Notes: a model not told the origin generated them from the letters alone. A stretch of DNA of 64,000 bases from Candidatus Dactylopiibacterium sp. (GCA_031119555.1 JAVHXQ010000009.1:1-64000), one strand, 5' to 3'. Numbered from the stretch's first letter, positions 27,676-39,940 are shown. A program made the numbers and translations.

Positions 27676-28458
27676 ATGCCGGGATTCCTTCAACGCATCT
27701 TCCGCCGCGCGCCCGCGCCCGAGGCGCTGGCCGCCCCGCTATGGGAGGCCGTCGAAGCGGCCCAGCCCTGGCTTTCGCGCCTCACCCCCGCCGAGCGCGC
27801 CCGGCTGCGCGAGCTGGCGCTGGCCTTCCTCGACCAGAAGGTGTTCTCGGGCGCCAACGGGTTCGAGCCCGACAACACCGTGCGCCTCTCCATCGCGCTG
27901 CAGGCCTGCCTGCCCGTGCTCGAGCTGGGTCTGGAGGCCTACGCCGGCTGGCGCGGGATCATCGTGTACGCGGGCGACTTCATGATCCCCCGCCGCGTCG
28001 TGGACGACGACGGAGTGCTCCACGAGTACGACGAGGAAGCCCTCGGCGAGGCATGGCACGGCGGCCCCGTCGTGCTGTCGTGGTTCGACGACGCGCGCGA
28101 ACTCGAGGGCATCCAGGTCGTGATCCATGAGTTCGCGCACAAGCTCGACATGCTCAACGGCGAGGCCGACGGCCTCCCGCCGCTGCATGCGGGCATGAGC
28201 GAAGAAGCCTGGTGCGCGGCCTTCGACGCAGCCTTCGACGATCTCTGCGCGCGCGACGACGCGGGCCTGGACACGGCGCTGGACCCCTACGCCGCAGAGC
28301 ATCCGGCCGAATTCTTCGCGGTGGCCTCCGAAAGCTTCTTTACCGAGCCCGACGTGCTCGCCCAGGCGTATCCGGCCGTCTATCGCCAGCTCGTCCTGTT
28401 CTACCGGATCGATCTGCGCGATCACGATCGCGGCCGCGCGTTCCATACCAAAATTTGA
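27676..28458 (+). CDS. mtfA: MtfA family zinc-dependent peptidase
   Basis: VVIHEFAHKLDMLNGEADGLPPL; EHPAEFFAVASESFFTEPDVL. Confidence 0.92.
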   Translation: MPGFLQRIFRRAPAPEALAAPLWEAVEAAQPWLSRLTPAERARLRELALAFLDQKVFSGANGFEPDNTVRLSIALQACLPVLELGLEAYAGWRGIIVYAGDFMIPRRVVDDDGVLHEYDEEALGEAWHGGPVVLSWFDDARELEGIQVVIHEFAHKLDMLNGEADGLPPLHAGMSEEAWCAAFDAAFDDLCARDDAGLDTALDPYAAEHPAEFFAVASESFFTEPDVLAQAYPAVYRQLVLFYRIDLRDHDRGRAFHTKI

Positions 28459-28561
28459 TTGGCTCGGGCCCGCGCCCGCTTCCTACGCTGATAGGCCGGG
28501 ATCGCGCCCGCCCGCGGCATGCCTCCCGGATTCCGTCTCGCCTGTCTCGAAGGAGCTTCCG

Positions 28562-28963
28562 ATGTCAATGACCTGGATCGTCGTCGCCAATGCCCGCCAC
28601 GCGCGCATCTTCTCCCATGCCGGCCCCAACAAGGGCCTGGAACTGCTCAAGGAAACGGAGCTGGAAGAAGACGCCATCGCCACCGTGGAGGCCTCCGGCC
28701 GCGCCTCCCCAAAGCATAAATCCCCGCTGCGCCAGACCGCTCAGGGCTTCGCCCAGCGCCTCGCGCGCGATCTGTGCAGCGCCCGCACGCGCGGCGCCTA
28801 TCAGCGCGCCATCCTCGTCGCGCCGCCCGCCTTCATGGGTCTGCTGAACGCTGAACTCGACGCGCCGACCGCCTCTCTCGTCAGCCAGCGCGTCGACAAG
28901 GATTACACGCGCAGCGAAACCGCCACCCTGAGTTCTCACCTGGACGCCTGCCTCTGCGTCTGA
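28562..28963 (+). CDS. host attachment family protein
   Basis: MTWIVVANARHARIFSHAGPNKGLELLKETE; RAILVAPPAFMGLLNAELDA; KDYTRSETATLSSHL. Confidence 0.8.
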   Translation: MSMTWIVVANARHARIFSHAGPNKGLELLKETELEEDAIATVEASGRASPKHKSPLRQTAQGFAQRLARDLCSARTRGAYQRAILVAPPAFMGLLNAELDAPTASLVSQRVDKDYTRSETATLSSHLDACLCV

Positions 28964-29055
28964 CGCCCGCAGGGCGGGGCGCACCTCTGGCACCCCGCCC
29001 GCTCAGGGTTCACCGGTAGAATCGGCGCTTGCCCATTCTCCGAGCCCGACCCTCC

Positions 29056-29934
29056 ATGCTCCGTTGGCTGCCCGCCCCGCTCAAGTTCGTCTTCGCCGCA
29101 CTCTGCATCGCGCTCAACACGCTGCTGATCGTGCTCTTCTTCCTCCCCTTCGCCCTGCTCAAGCTGTGCCTGCCCGCCAGCGCCGTGCGCCGCTTCGCCG
29201 ACCGCTGCCTGAATGCGCTGGCCGATGCGTGGGTGCGCACCAACACGCGCTGGATGGAGATCATCGAAGCGCGCCGCTGGCAGGTCAGCGGCCTGGGCGA
29301 ACTCAACCCGCGTGGCTGGTATCTCGTCAGCAGCAACCATCAGAGCTGGGCCGACGTGCTGGTGCTGCAGAGCGTTTTCCGGGGGCGCGTGCCCTTCCTG
29401 AAGTTCTTCCTCAAGCGCGAACTGATCTACGTGCCCGTGATCGGGCTCGCCTGGTGGGCGCTGGATTTCCCGTTCATGCGGCGCAGCGGGCGCACGCTCG
29501 CGGCCGCCAATGCCGACATCGCCACGGCGCGCAAATCCTGCGAGAAATTCCGCGACATCCCCACTTCCGTCATCAACTTCCTCGAAGGCACGCGCTTCAC
29601 GCCCGCCAAGCACGCGGCGCAGAAGTCACCCTATCGCCATCTGCTCAAGCCCAAGAGCGGCGGAGCCTCGATCGCGCTGGGCACCATGGGCGAGCTGTTC
29701 GAGAGCATGCTCGACGTGACCATCGTGTACCCCGGCGGCGTGCCGACGTTCATCGACCTCATGAGCGGGCGCCTCGGACGGGTGATCGTGGACGTGCGCA
29801 GCCTGCCCATTCCGCGCGAATTCGTGGCCCCGACCGCCGCCACAGACCCTCACTACCGCACGCACATCCAGGCCTGGCTGAACGACATCTGGGCCGAGAA
29901 GGACGCCCGCATCGAAACCCTGCTCAAGGGCTGA
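29056..29934 (+). CDS. lysophosphatidic acid acyltransferase family protein (PlsC/YihG-like)
   Basis: SNHQSWADVLVLQ (HxxxxD-like), NFLEGTRFTPAKH; ORF 29029..29934, more likely start 29056. Confidence 0.88.
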   Translation: MLRWLPAPLKFVFAALCIALNTLLIVLFFLPFALLKLCLPASAVRRFADRCLNALADAWVRTNTRWMEIIEARRWQVSGLGELNPRGWYLVSSNHQSWADVLVLQSVFRGRVPFLKFFLKRELIYVPVIGLAWWALDFPFMRRSGRTLAAANADIATARKSCEKFRDIPTSVINFLEGTRFTPAKHAAQKSPYRHLLKPKSGGASIALGTMGELFESMLDVTIVYPGGVPTFIDLMSGRLGRVIVDVRSLPIPREFVAPTAATDPHYRTHIQAWLNDIWAEKDARIETLLKG

Positions 29935-29938
29935 GCGA

Positions 29939-30469
29939 TCACGGCCAGCGCGCGACGGGCGCGTAGCGCGGCGCGCCGGGCCGCTGGGCGCGGGTCGAGG
30001 CCGCCAGGCGCCAGCCCTCAACCCGCCACGCGGGCACGTCGGCCACGGGCGGCAGGGGCGCGTGCGGCGCCGGCGCGGCACGCGCCAGCGTGACGTGGGG
30101 CTGAAAGGGGCGCGGGTCCAGCCTGAAGCCAGCCTGCCGCAATGCGTCGTGCAACTGCCGCGTGAATTCGGCCATAGGGGCCGGCCAGTCGGCGAGGCGC
30201 GCCCAGAGGACGCGGTTGTGTGCCCAGTAATCGAGCGCGGTGAACGCGAGTTCGCAGGGCGGCAGCGCGAGGCCGCCGGCCAGCGCCTGCAGACGCAGGC
30301 AGGCGGCGGGAGCGAGATCGCCGAGGAAGGCCAGGGTCAGATGCAGGTCGGCCGCATGCATGGGGCGACCGCCCCAGGGGCGCGCCTGCGCCAGCAAGCT
30401 CCCGGCGCAGACGGGCGGGAGCCAGAGCGCGAAGAACGCGCGGCGGATCTCAGGCGCCGGCGCTTCCAT
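29939..30469 (-). CDS. thpR: RNA 2',3'-cyclic phosphodiesterase (2'-5' RNA ligase family)
   Basis: Two 2H motifs HLTLAFLG and [18 protein letters not shown] start. Confidence 0.9.
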   Translation of the reverse strand: MEAPAPEIRRAFFALWLPPVCAGSLLAQARPWGGRPMHAADLHLTLAFLGDLAPAACLRLQALAGGLALPPCELAFTALDYWAHNRVLWARLADWPAPMAEFTRQLHDALRQAGFRLDPRPFQPHVTLARAAPAPHAPLPPVADVPAWRVEGWRLAASTRAQRPGAPRYAPVARWP

Positions 30470-30950
30470 GGCGTGCCAGCAAGGCGACCGCCTGGGTGGC
30501 AATGCCCTCTCCGCGCCCCAGGTGGCCGAGCTTTTCGTTGGTCTTGCCCTTGATGTTGACGCAGGCGGCAGCGATGCCCAGATCGGCAGCCACGTTGGCG
30601 ACCATCGCGGCCGCGTGCGGCGCGATCCGGGGCGCCTGGGCGATGATCGTGGCGTCCACGTTCACCACCGCCCAGCCCGCCTCGTGCACGCGCCGCATGG
30701 CCTCGCGCAGCAGCACGCGGCTGTCGGCGCCGGCATGGGCGGGGTCGGTGTCGGGAAACAGGCGCCCGATGTCGCCCAGGCCGGCGGCGCCGAGCACCGC
30801 GTCGGTGATCGCGTGCATCAGCGCATCGGCGTCGGAATGCCCCAGCAGGCCTTTTTCGTGGGGAATCTCCACGCCGCCCAGAATCAGCTTGCGCCCTTCG
30901 ACGAGGCGATGCACGTCCAGCCCCTGCCCTATCCTGAATGGAACCATCAT
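30450..30950 (-). CDS. ispF: 2-C-methyl-D-erythritol 2,4-cyclodiphosphate synthase
   Basis: [64 protein letters not shown]. Confidence 0.97.
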   Translation of the reverse strand: MMVPFRIGQGLDVHRLVEGRKLILGGVEIPHEKGLLGHSDADALMHAITDAVLGAAGLGDIGRLFPDTDPAHAGADSRVLLREAMRRVHEAGWAVVNVDATIIAQAPRIAPHAAAMVANVAADLGIAAACVNIKGKTNEKLGHLGRGEGIATQAVALLARHGSAGA

Positions 30951-31639
30951 CGTTCTCCGCGTGCGCGCAGGATCAGCTCGGCCAATGCGAGGTCCTGCGG
31001 AAAAGTCACCTTGAAATTCGGCGCCTCGGCGGCCACGAGACGCGGCGCCAGGCCCAGCGATTCGATCGCGCCCGCCTCGTCCGTCACGTGCGGCGCCTCG
31101 GCCAGCGCGCGCCGCAGCACGCCGTGGCGGAACATCTGCGGCGTCTGGGCCTGCCACATCGCCTCGCGCGGCACGGTCTGCGCCACGCGCGAGGCGGCAT
31201 CGCCGCGCTTGAGCGTGTCGGCCACGGGCTGCGCGAGCAGTCCGCCCACGGCATCGTCCGCCAGCGCGTCGATCAGCGCGTCGACCTGCGCGGTCGTGAG
31301 GCAGGCGCGCGCGGCGTCGTGCACGAGCATCCAGTCCTCCGGCGCCACGTCGGCGGCCAGCGCTTCGAGCGCGTTGCCAACCGTCTGCGCGCGCGTCGCG
31401 CCCCCCACCCGCAGCACGCGCAGACGCGCGGCCAGCGGCGCCCAGTCGAAGCGGGGCCACCAGTCGTCCTCGGGCGACAGCACCACGCACACGCACGCGA
31501 TGCGCCGAGCGCCCGCGAGAGCGGCCAGGGCATGCCAGATCAGGGGGCGGCCCGCGAGCTCCAGATACTGCTTGGGGCGCCCGGCGCCCATGCGGCTGCC
31601 GCTGCCGGCGGCCGGAACGATGGCGAAATGACGGCTCAT
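30947..31639 (-). CDS. ispD: 2-C-methyl-D-erythritol 4-phosphate cytidylyltransferase
   Basis: [46 protein letters not shown]; overlaps ispF start. Confidence 0.96.
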   Translation of the reverse strand: MSRHFAIVPAAGSGSRMGAGRPKQYLELAGRPLIWHALAALAGARRIACVCVVLSPEDDWWPRFDWAPLAARLRVLRVGGATRAQTVGNALEALAADVAPEDWMLVHDAARACLTTAQVDALIDALADDAVGGLLAQPVADTLKRGDAASRVAQTVPREAMWQAQTPQMFRHGVLRRALAEAPHVTDEAGAIESLGLAPRLVAAEAPNFKVTFPQDLALAELILRARGER

Positions 31640-31678
31640 GGCGCGGATTCTACGCGTGGCGCGCAGCGCGCCGACACG

Positions 31679-31703
31679 AAAAGGCCGGGCACGAAGGCCC
31701 GGC
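31679..31703 (-). terminator. rho-independent terminator after ftsZ
   Basis: Minus strand GGCCGGGCCTTCGTGCCCGGCCTTTT. Confidence 0.8.
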
Positions 31704-31726
31704 CGGAATGGGGAACACGCGCGGGC

Positions 31727-32869
31727 TCAATCGGCCTGTTTGCGCAGGAAAGCGGGGATGTCGTACGTCTGGTAGCCGTTGTCGCTCATGGCCTGGGCCG
31801 TGTTGCGCGTGTTGCGACGGATCACGGCGGGCATCGCCAGATCGTCGTAATTGACTTCCATCGGCACATTGTCGGTGCCGGTACGCACCACCTGCACGAC
31901 GGGGCGCGCAACGCCCGCGCGGCGCGAACCGAGGCCCGTGGCGAGCACGGTGACGCGGATGCGGTCTTCCATGCTGTCGTCGAACACCGTGCCGTAGAAC
32001 ACGCTCGCGTCCTCGGTGGCGAAGGCGCGCACGGTCTGCACGGCTTCGCGCACTTCCGACATCTTGAGCGAGCGGCTGGCGGTGATGTTGATGAGCACGC
32101 CACGCGCGCCGGAGAGTTCCACGCCTTCGAGCAGCGGGCTCGCGGCAGCCTGCTCGGCGGCGATGCGCGCACGGTCCATGCCGGCGGCTTCGGCCGAGCC
32201 CATCATGGCGCGGCCCATCTCCTGCATCAGCGTGCGCACGTCCTGGAAGTCGACGTTCACGAGGCCCGGCACGTTGATGATTTCGGCGATGCCGCCGACG
32301 GCCTTGCGCAGCACGTCGTCGGCGTTGCGGAAACATTCTTCCATGCTGGCGTCATCGCCATAGACTTCCATGAGCTTGTCGTTGAGCACCACGATCAGCG
32401 AATCGACGTGCTTGGAAAGCTCTTCCACACCCGAATCCGCCACGCGGAAACGGTTCTCGAAATCGAACGGCTTGGTCACGACCGCGACGGTCAGGATGCC
32501 CAGTTCCTTGGCCACCTCGGCCACCACGGGGGCTGCCCCGGTGCCGGTGCCGCCACCCATGCCCGCGGTGATGAAGACCATGTGCGCGCCCTGCAGCGCG
32601 GCCTGGATGGCCTCGCGCGCATCGAGTGCTTCGCTGCGGCCGGCTTCGGGCTTCGCGCCCGCGCCCAGGCCCGACTCGCCGAGCTGGATCTTGCGTGCGG
32701 CCAGCGAGCGCTTGAGTGCCTGCGCATCGGTGTTCGCGCAGATGAATTCCACCCCTTGCACGCCTTCGCGGATCATGTGATCCACGGCGTTGCCGCCGGC
32801 TCCGCCCACACCGATTACCTTGATGACGGTGCCGCTCACTTCCTTATCGACAAGTTCGTTCAATTCCAT
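31727..32869 (-). CDS. ftsZ: cell division protein FtsZ
   Basis: GVGGAGGNAVDHMI, AGMGGGTGTGAAPVVAEVAKELG, C-terminal DIPAFLRKQAD. Confidence 0.98.
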   Translation of the reverse strand: MELNELVDKEVSGTVIKVIGVGGAGGNAVDHMIREGVQGVEFICANTDAQALKRSLAARKIQLGESGLGAGAKPEAGRSEALDAREAIQAALQGAHMVFITAGMGGGTGTGAAPVVAEVAKELGILTVAVVTKPFDFENRFRVADSGVEELSKHVDSLIVVLNDKLMEVYGDDASMEECFRNADDVLRKAVGGIAEIINVPGLVNVDFQDVRTLMQEMGRAMMGSAEAAGMDRARIAAEQAAASPLLEGVELSGARGVLINITASRSLKMSEVREAVQTVRAFATEDASVFYGTVFDDSMEDRIRVTVLATGLGSRRAGVARPVVQVVRTGTDNVPMEVNYDDLAMPAVIRRNTRNTAQAMSDNGYQTYDIPAFLRKQAD

Positions 32870-33031
32870 GTGTTCCCCCTCAGGTTCCCCAATTCCATGC
32901 CGGCGAAGGTGTTCTGCGCTTGTCCAGAACCGCCTAAATATAGTAGGCCAGGCAAAAGTTTACTACTAAATAAAGCCAGCGGAGCAGAGACTTGACCAAA
33001 ATGACAGGTTTGCCCGCAAATCCCTGAGCGC

Positions 33032-34261
33032 TCAGAAGTTTTTCGCGAACCAGGCCTTCACGCGCTCGAAGGAATGGCGCAGGTTGTTCGTCTCGCGCGC
33101 CTGCAGGCCACGCCTGCGCTGCGCCGCGCCTTCGAGCACCAGGCCCATTACGTTTGCATATTGCGGCTGCCCCACCACGTCGGCCAGCGCGCCCTGGTAG
33201 GCCGGCACGCCGACGCGGACCGGCAGGTGGAAGACTTCGTCGCCCAGCTCGCTGATGCCGCCGAGCTGCGCGGTACCGCCCGTGAGCACGAGCCCCGACG
33301 AGAGCAGCTCCTCGTAGCCGCTGCGGCGCAGCTCGGCCTGGACGAGTTCGAAGAGTTCCTGCACGCGCGGCTGGATCACCGCCGCCAGGCTTTCGCGTGA
33401 GAGGCGGCGCGAGGCGCGCTCGCCCACGCTCGGCACGTCGATGGTGTCGGCGGGATCGACGAGGCTCTGCATGGCCACGCCGTAATCGAGCTTGATGCCT
33501 TCGGCCTCGGCCGTGGGCGTGCGCAGCGCCATGGCGATGTCATTGGTGATCTGGTCGCCCGCGATGGGGATCACCGCCGTGTGGCGGATCGCGCCCTGCG
33601 TGAAGACCGCGAGGTCGGTGGTGCCGCCGCCGATGTCCACGAGGCAGACGCCGAGATCCTTTTCGTCCTCCGACAGCGTCGCGAAGCTGGAGGCCAGCGG
33701 CTGCAGCACGAGATCGATGACCTCCAGCCCGCAGCGGCGCACGCACTTGATGAGGTTCTGCGCGGCGGAGACCGCGCCGGTCACGATGTGCACCTTCACC
33801 TCGAGCCGCGCGCCGCTCATGCCGATGGGCTCGCGCACGCCGTCCTGCCCGTCGATGATGAACTCCTGCGTGAGGATGTGCAGGATCTGCTGGTCGGCCG
33901 GAATCGGCATCGCGCGGGCCACGTCGATCACGCGCTCCACGTCGAGCGGCGTGACTTCCTTGTCCTTGATCGCGACCATGCCGTTGGAGTTGAAGCTGCG
34001 GATGTGGCTGCCCGCGATGCCGGTATAGACGTCGCGGATCTTGCAGTCGGCCATGACCTCCACTTCCTGCACCACGCGCGAGATCGCATCCACCGTGGCC
34101 TCGATGTTGACCACCACGCCCTTCTTGAGTCCGGAACACGGTTGCGTGGCCACGCCGATCACTTCCAGACGGCCGTCCGGGCGCAGCTCGGCGACCATGG
34201 CGGTCACCTTGGAGGTCCCCAGATCCAGTCCGACGATGAGATCCTTGTTGTCCTTGCTCAT
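33032..34261 (-). CDS. ftsA: cell division protein FtsA
   Basis: LIVGLDLGTSKVTAMVAEL; CLVDIGGGTTDLAVF; C-terminal amphipathic RVKAWFAKNF. Confidence 0.97.
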   Translation of the reverse strand: MSKDNKDLIVGLDLGTSKVTAMVAELRPDGRLEVIGVATQPCSGLKKGVVVNIEATVDAISRVVQEVEVMADCKIRDVYTGIAGSHIRSFNSNGMVAIKDKEVTPLDVERVIDVARAMPIPADQQILHILTQEFIIDGQDGVREPIGMSGARLEVKVHIVTGAVSAAQNLIKCVRRCGLEVIDLVLQPLASSFATLSEDEKDLGVCLVDIGGGTTDLAVFTQGAIRHTAVIPIAGDQITNDIAMALRTPTAEAEGIKLDYGVAMQSLVDPADTIDVPSVGERASRRLSRESLAAVIQPRVQELFELVQAELRRSGYEELLSSGLVLTGGTAQLGGISELGDEVFHLPVRVGVPAYQGALADVVGQPQYANVMGLVLEGAAQRRRGLQARETNNLRHSFERVKAWFAKNF

Positions 34262-35085
34262 TTCTTGCCTTTTTGCTGTTCGCTGCCCGCCATTCGGATC
34301 GCAAACCCGGTCTGATATCGCAGGTCCGCGGCCACGAGGGGGCGCGGAAGCGAAGCCGAGAGTTGCGGCCATGAGTTCACAAAACGCTTGAGCCGCTCAT
34401 CGAGCGGCGATTTCTGCTGATCCTTGCCCAGCTCGACGGTGGTGCCGTCATCCAGCCGCAGCTGCCACGCCTGCCGCCCCGACAGGGTGAGCGCCGTTAC
34501 GTGCCGCCCCATGGGTGCGAGCATGGCGTTGAATTGCGGCAGCCTTCCGAGCATCTGCGCGCTGGCCTCGGGGTCGCCCGAAAAAACCGGCATGTCGGCA
34601 TTCGACGCGGCGTCGAAGAGTTCGCCGAAGGTATTCACGAGCCGCGTGTCGCCCGCGTCGGGGCTGCGCCAGTAGGCCGCCGCGACGTGCTCTTCGAGCG
34701 CCACCTCGATGGTCCCCGGCCACACCCGCCGCAACTGCGCATTGCGCACCCATGGCAGGTTCTCGAACGCGCGCCGCGCGCCATCGAGATCGACCGTGAA
34801 GAAGTTGCCGTTCAGTGCCGACCCCGCCACGTACTCGATCTGCGCGCGCGTGACGTGCGAGACGGGCGACACCACCACCTGCTGCAGCCCGAACAGCGGC
34901 AAGCCGGCCGCGAAGCGCACGCCGGCCACGATCAGCGCGAGCAGCGCGCCCACCATCAGCACGTCGGCCAGCAGATTCATCCAGCCCGGCCGGTGCCAGA
35001 AGCCCGAACCCGCGCGCGCGGCCTCCGCCGCACGCCGGGAAGGCGCGCTGACGGTCTTGCCGAAGGCGGGTTGCTGGGCGCTCAT
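34258..35085 (-). CDS. ftsQ: cell division protein FtsQ
   Basis: Single TM, POTRA-like FGLQQVVVSPVSHVTRAQIEYVAGSALNGNFFTVDLDGARRAFENLPWVRNAQLRRVWPGTIEVALEEH. Confidence 0.95.
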   Translation of the reverse strand: MSAQQPAFGKTVSAPSRRAAEAARAGSGFWHRPGWMNLLADVLMVGALLALIVAGVRFAAGLPLFGLQQVVVSPVSHVTRAQIEYVAGSALNGNFFTVDLDGARRAFENLPWVRNAQLRRVWPGTIEVALEEHVAAAYWRSPDAGDTRLVNTFGELFDAASNADMPVFSGDPEASAQMLGRLPQFNAMLAPMGRHVTALTLSGRQAWQLRLDDGTTVELGKDQQKSPLDERLKRFVNSWPQLSASLPRPLVAADLRYQTGFAIRMAGSEQQKGKK

Positions 35086-35087
35086 GC

Positions 35088-36028
35088 TCAGTCCAGCGCG
35101 GCCTGCGCGAGGATGTCCAGGCACAGGGCGCCGAACTCCAGCCCGGCCACGCGGGCGGCCATCGGCACCAGCGAATGGCCGGTCATGCCGGGCGAGGTAT
35201 TCATTTCCAGGAAGCTGTAGGTGCCGTCCTCGCGCAGGATCACGTCGGCGCGCGCCCAGCCACGGCAGCCCAGCACGCGGAAGGCCCGCAGCGCATCACG
35301 CCGGATCGCGGCCTCCACGTCCGCCGGGATGCCCGCCGGGCAGTGGTAACGCACGTCGTCGGTGAAGTACTTGTTCTGATAGTCGTATTCGCCACGCAGG
35401 GGCTCGATGCGGACCAGCGGCAGGGGCGTGTCCCCCAGCACGGCGGCCGTCATCTCGCGCCCGCTCACGAACTGCTCGGCGATCACGAGCGGGTCGAGGC
35501 GGTAGGCCGCCTCGAAGGCCGCCTCGAACGCCTCGGCCGAATTCACGCGCGTGACGCCCAGCGAAGACCCCTCGCGCGCCGGCTTGATGAACAGCGGCAG
35601 GCCCAGCCCGGCGATCACCGCCTTGAAGTCGGTCTCCGGCGTCAGCATGTGGTAGGCGGGCGTGGGCACGCCGGCGGCGAGCCAGACGAGCTTGGTGCGC
35701 CATTTGTCCATCGCGATGGCCGAGGCCATCACGCCGCTGCCGGTGTAGGGGATCTTCATCGCCTGGAGGGCGCCCTGCACGGTGCCGTCCTCGCCGAAAC
35801 GGCCGTGCAGCGCGATGAACGCGCGCGCGAAGCCTTCGTCCTGCAACGCCCACACGGGGCGTTCGGCCGGGTCGAACGGATGCGCGTCCACGCCGGCCTC
35901 GCGCAATGCGCGCAGCACGGCGTTGCCCGAGAGCAGCGAAATCTCCCGCTCGCCCGACGGCCCTCCCATGAGCACCGCCACCCTGCCGAAATCCCTCACC
36001 GCCTTGCTCACTTGTGCGCTCCCGCTCA

Positions 36029-36032
<4 letters not shown>
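35088..36032 (-). CDS. ddl: D-alanine--D-alanine ligase
   Basis: [46 protein letters not shown]. Confidence 0.96.
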
Positions 36033-37420
<1,388 letters not shown>

Positions 37421-37527
37421 GCCCGCAGCTCCTTGCGGGCGGTCCTGAGACTGCTCATCTGAAAACCTGTTCCGGTGGCGAAGAAAGACGTCCGCGCGCA
37501 TGCGCGACGCAATCCCGCGAGTGTCGC

Positions 37528-37560
37528 AAAAAAAGCGCCGCAAGACACGCCCTGCGGCGC
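37528..37560 (-). terminator. rho-independent terminator between murG and murC
   Basis: Minus strand GCGCCGCA-GGGCGTGTCT-TGCGGCGC-TTTTTTT, perfect 8-bp stem plus seven T. Confidence 0.85.
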
Positions 37561-37598
37561 GTGCGACGCAACGGCCGCGAACGGCGCGCCGGCGGGCT

Positions 37599-38669
37599 TC
37601 ATGTACGACACAGGGCCTCGCACAGATCGGCCACGGCCTCGGCGGCGTCGGCGCGGGCAAGCGCGCGCGCGGCTTCGGCCATGCCCAGCAGCTTCTCGCG
37701 CGAGGCGTCGGCAAGCCAGGCGGCCAGTGCCTCGGCGCTCAGGGTGCGCTGCGGCATCAGCACCGCCGCCCCACGCTCGGACAGGAAGCGCGCATTGCCG
37801 GTCTGATGGTCGTCCACCGCGCTCGGGAAAGGCACCAGCACGCTGCCCACGCCCGCCGCCGCCAGCTCGGCGACGGTCAGCGCCCCCGCGCGGCAGATCA
37901 CCAGATCGGCCTGCGCGTAACGCTGCGCCATGTCGTCGATGAAAGGCAGCAGCTCGCCCTCCACGCCCGCCGCCGCGTAGGCCGCACGCAACGCATCGAT
38001 CTGGGCGGTGCCGGACTGATGCGTCACCTGCGGACGCAACGCCGCCGGCAGCAGCGCCAGGGCCCGGGGCACGACGCCGTTGAGGGCCTGCGCCCCCAGC
38101 GAGCCGCCGACCACGAGGATGCGCAGCGGCCCCGTGCGTCCCGCGAAGCGTTGCGCCGGCGGCGCCAGCGCCGCGATGTCGGCACGCACCGGGTTCCCCA
38201 GCCAGCGCGCCGCGCGCAGCACGTCCGGAAACCCGCTCACGACGCGGTCGGCGACGCCCGCGAGCACGCGGTTGGCGAGCCCCGCGACCGAATTCTGTTC
38301 ATGCACGACCAGCGGACATCCCCGCAGCGAGGCCATCATCCCGCCCGGAAAGCTCACGTAGCCGCCCATACCGATGACCACGTCGGGCCGGACCCGGCCG
38401 ATTGCCCGCCAGGCCTGCCAGAACCCGCGCAGCAGATTCAGCGGCAGCAGCAGCTTGGGCAGCAGCCCCTTGCCGCGCAGGGCGCCGAAGCGAATCCAGG
38501 CCGGTTCGTAGCCATAGCCGGGCACGATGCGGCCTTCCATGCGGTCGGCGTTGCCCATCCATGCGATCTGCCAGCCGCGCGCGCGCAGCGCCTCGGCCAC
38601 GGCCACGCCGGGGTAGATGTGGCCGCCCGTGCCGCCGGCCATCACGAGCAGCTTGCGTGCGCGCGTCAT
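37599..38669 (-). CDS. murG: UDP-N-acetylglucosamine--LPS/muramyl-pentapeptide N-acetylglucosamine transferase MurG
   Basis: [61 protein letters not shown]. Confidence 0.97.
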   Translation of the reverse strand: MTRARKLLVMAGGTGGHIYPGVAVAEALRARGWQIAWMGNADRMEGRIVPGYGYEPAWIRFGALRGKGLLPKLLLPLNLLRGFWQAWRAIGRVRPDVVIGMGGYVSFPGGMMASLRGCPLVVHEQNSVAGLANRVLAGVADRVVSGFPDVLRAARWLGNPVRADIAALAPPAQRFAGRTGPLRILVVGGSLGAQALNGVVPRALALLPAALRPQVTHQSGTAQIDALRAAYAAAGVEGELLPFIDDMAQRYAQADLVICRAGALTVAELAAAGVGSVLVPFPSAVDDHQTGNARFLSERGAAVLMPQRTLSAEALAAWLADASREKLLGMAEAARALARADAAEAVADLCEALCRT

Positions 38670-39940
38670 GGGGCGCCCTCGCCGCCGCCGGGGCGCGCCG
38701 CGCGCAAGGGGGCGGCACGATCCGCGCCGCTGTGCGCGGCACGCGGCAGCTGGCGGTTCTCCCAGTCGATGCGCAGCACCACGGCCAGCGCCAGGCAGTT
38801 GGCGAGAATCCCCGAGCCGCCGAAGCTCATGAGCGGCAGCGTGAGTCCCTTGGTCGGCAGCACGCCCATGTTGACCCCCATGTTGATCAGCGACTGCGCG
38901 CCGATCCAGATCCCCACGCCCTGGGCCACCAGCCCGGCGAAATGGCGGTCGAGCTGATGCGCGCGCCGCGCGATCGCGAAGGCGCGCTGCACGACGATGG
39001 CGAACAGCACGATGACCACCAGCACGCCCGTGAAGCCGAGCTCCTCGGCGATCACCGCGAGCAGGAAGTCGGTGTGCGCTTCGGGCAGGTAGAACAGCTT
39101 CTCGATGCTCGCACCCAGGCCCACGCCGAACCATTCGCCACGACCGAAGGCGATCAGGGCGTGCGAGAGCTGGTAGCCGCTGCCCAGCGCGTCCTTCCAC
39201 GGATCGGAGAACCCGAACAGACGCTCGCGCCTGTAGGGCGACGTCAGCACGAGGACGGACACGATCATCACCGCGGCGAGCGCGATCACGATGAAGGAGC
39301 GGATGTTGAGGCCGCCCAGGAAGAGGATGCCGAAGGCGATGCAGGAGATCACCATCAGCGCGCCGAAATCGGGCTCGCGCAGCAGCAGGAAGCCCACCAG
39401 CGCGACGGTGCCGGCCATGGGCAGGAAGGCTTTCCAGAAACTCTTCATGACCGGCAGCTTGCGCGAGGTGTAGTCGGCCGCGTAGAGCGCCATGGCGAGC
39501 TTCATGAACTCCGAGGGCTGGACATTGACCGGCCCCAGCGGAATCCAGCGCCGCGCGCCGTTGACCTCGCGCCCCACATGCGGAATCAGCACCAGGATCA
39601 GCGCCAGGATGCCCACCGCCGCGATCCACGGCGAATACTTCTGCAGCAGGCGCACCGGCACCTGGAAGGCCACGGCGCCGGCGAAGGCGCCCAGCCCCAG
39701 GAAGATTCCGTGGCGCATCAGGAAGAAGGTCGACTGGTTGCCGGAGAGGCGGCTGCCCTCGGCGAACGCGATGGAGGACGAATACACCATCACGAGGCCG
39801 AACAGCAGCAGCAGCGCCGAAGACCAGAACAGCAGCGGGTCGAGTTCGCCCGCCGGGCGCACGCTGCCCGCCAGGCGCGTGGGCTCGGTGCGGAAGTTGG
39901 CGCGCACGCGCTCGAGCAGGTCGCGGCGCGATTTCAGCAC
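38666..39940 (-). CDS. ftsW: peptidoglycan glycosyltransferase FtsW
   Basis: Polytopic SEDS protein; VYSSSIAFAEG, GRGEWFGVGLGASIEKLFYLPEAHTDFLLAVIAEELGFTG, LPTKGLTLPLMSFGGSG. Confidence 0.97.
   Translation of the reverse strand: MLKSRRDLLERVRANFRTEPTRLAGSVRPAGELDPLLFWSSALLLLFGLVMVYSSSIAFAEGSRLSGNQSTFFLMRHGIFLGLGAFAGAVAFQVPVRLLQKYSPWIAAVGILALILVLIPHVGREVNGARRWIPLGPVNVQPSEFMKLAMALYAADYTSRKLPVMKSFWKAFLPMAGTVALVGFLLLREPDFGALMVISCIAFGILFLGGLNIRSFIVIALAAVMIVSVLVLTSPYRRERLFGFSDPWKDALGSGYQLSHALIAFGRGEWFGVGLGASIEKLFYLPEAHTDFLLAVIAEELGFTGVLVVIVLFAIVVQRAFAIARRAHQLDRHFAGLVAQGVGIWIGAQSLINMGVNMGVLPTKGLTLPLMSFGGSGILANCLALAVVLRIDWENRQLPRAAHSGADRAAPLRAARPGGGEGAP

Noticed and set aside
30938-32995. 685-aa plus-strand ORF
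   Set aside because: Antisense to ispD and ftsZ; no credible motif.
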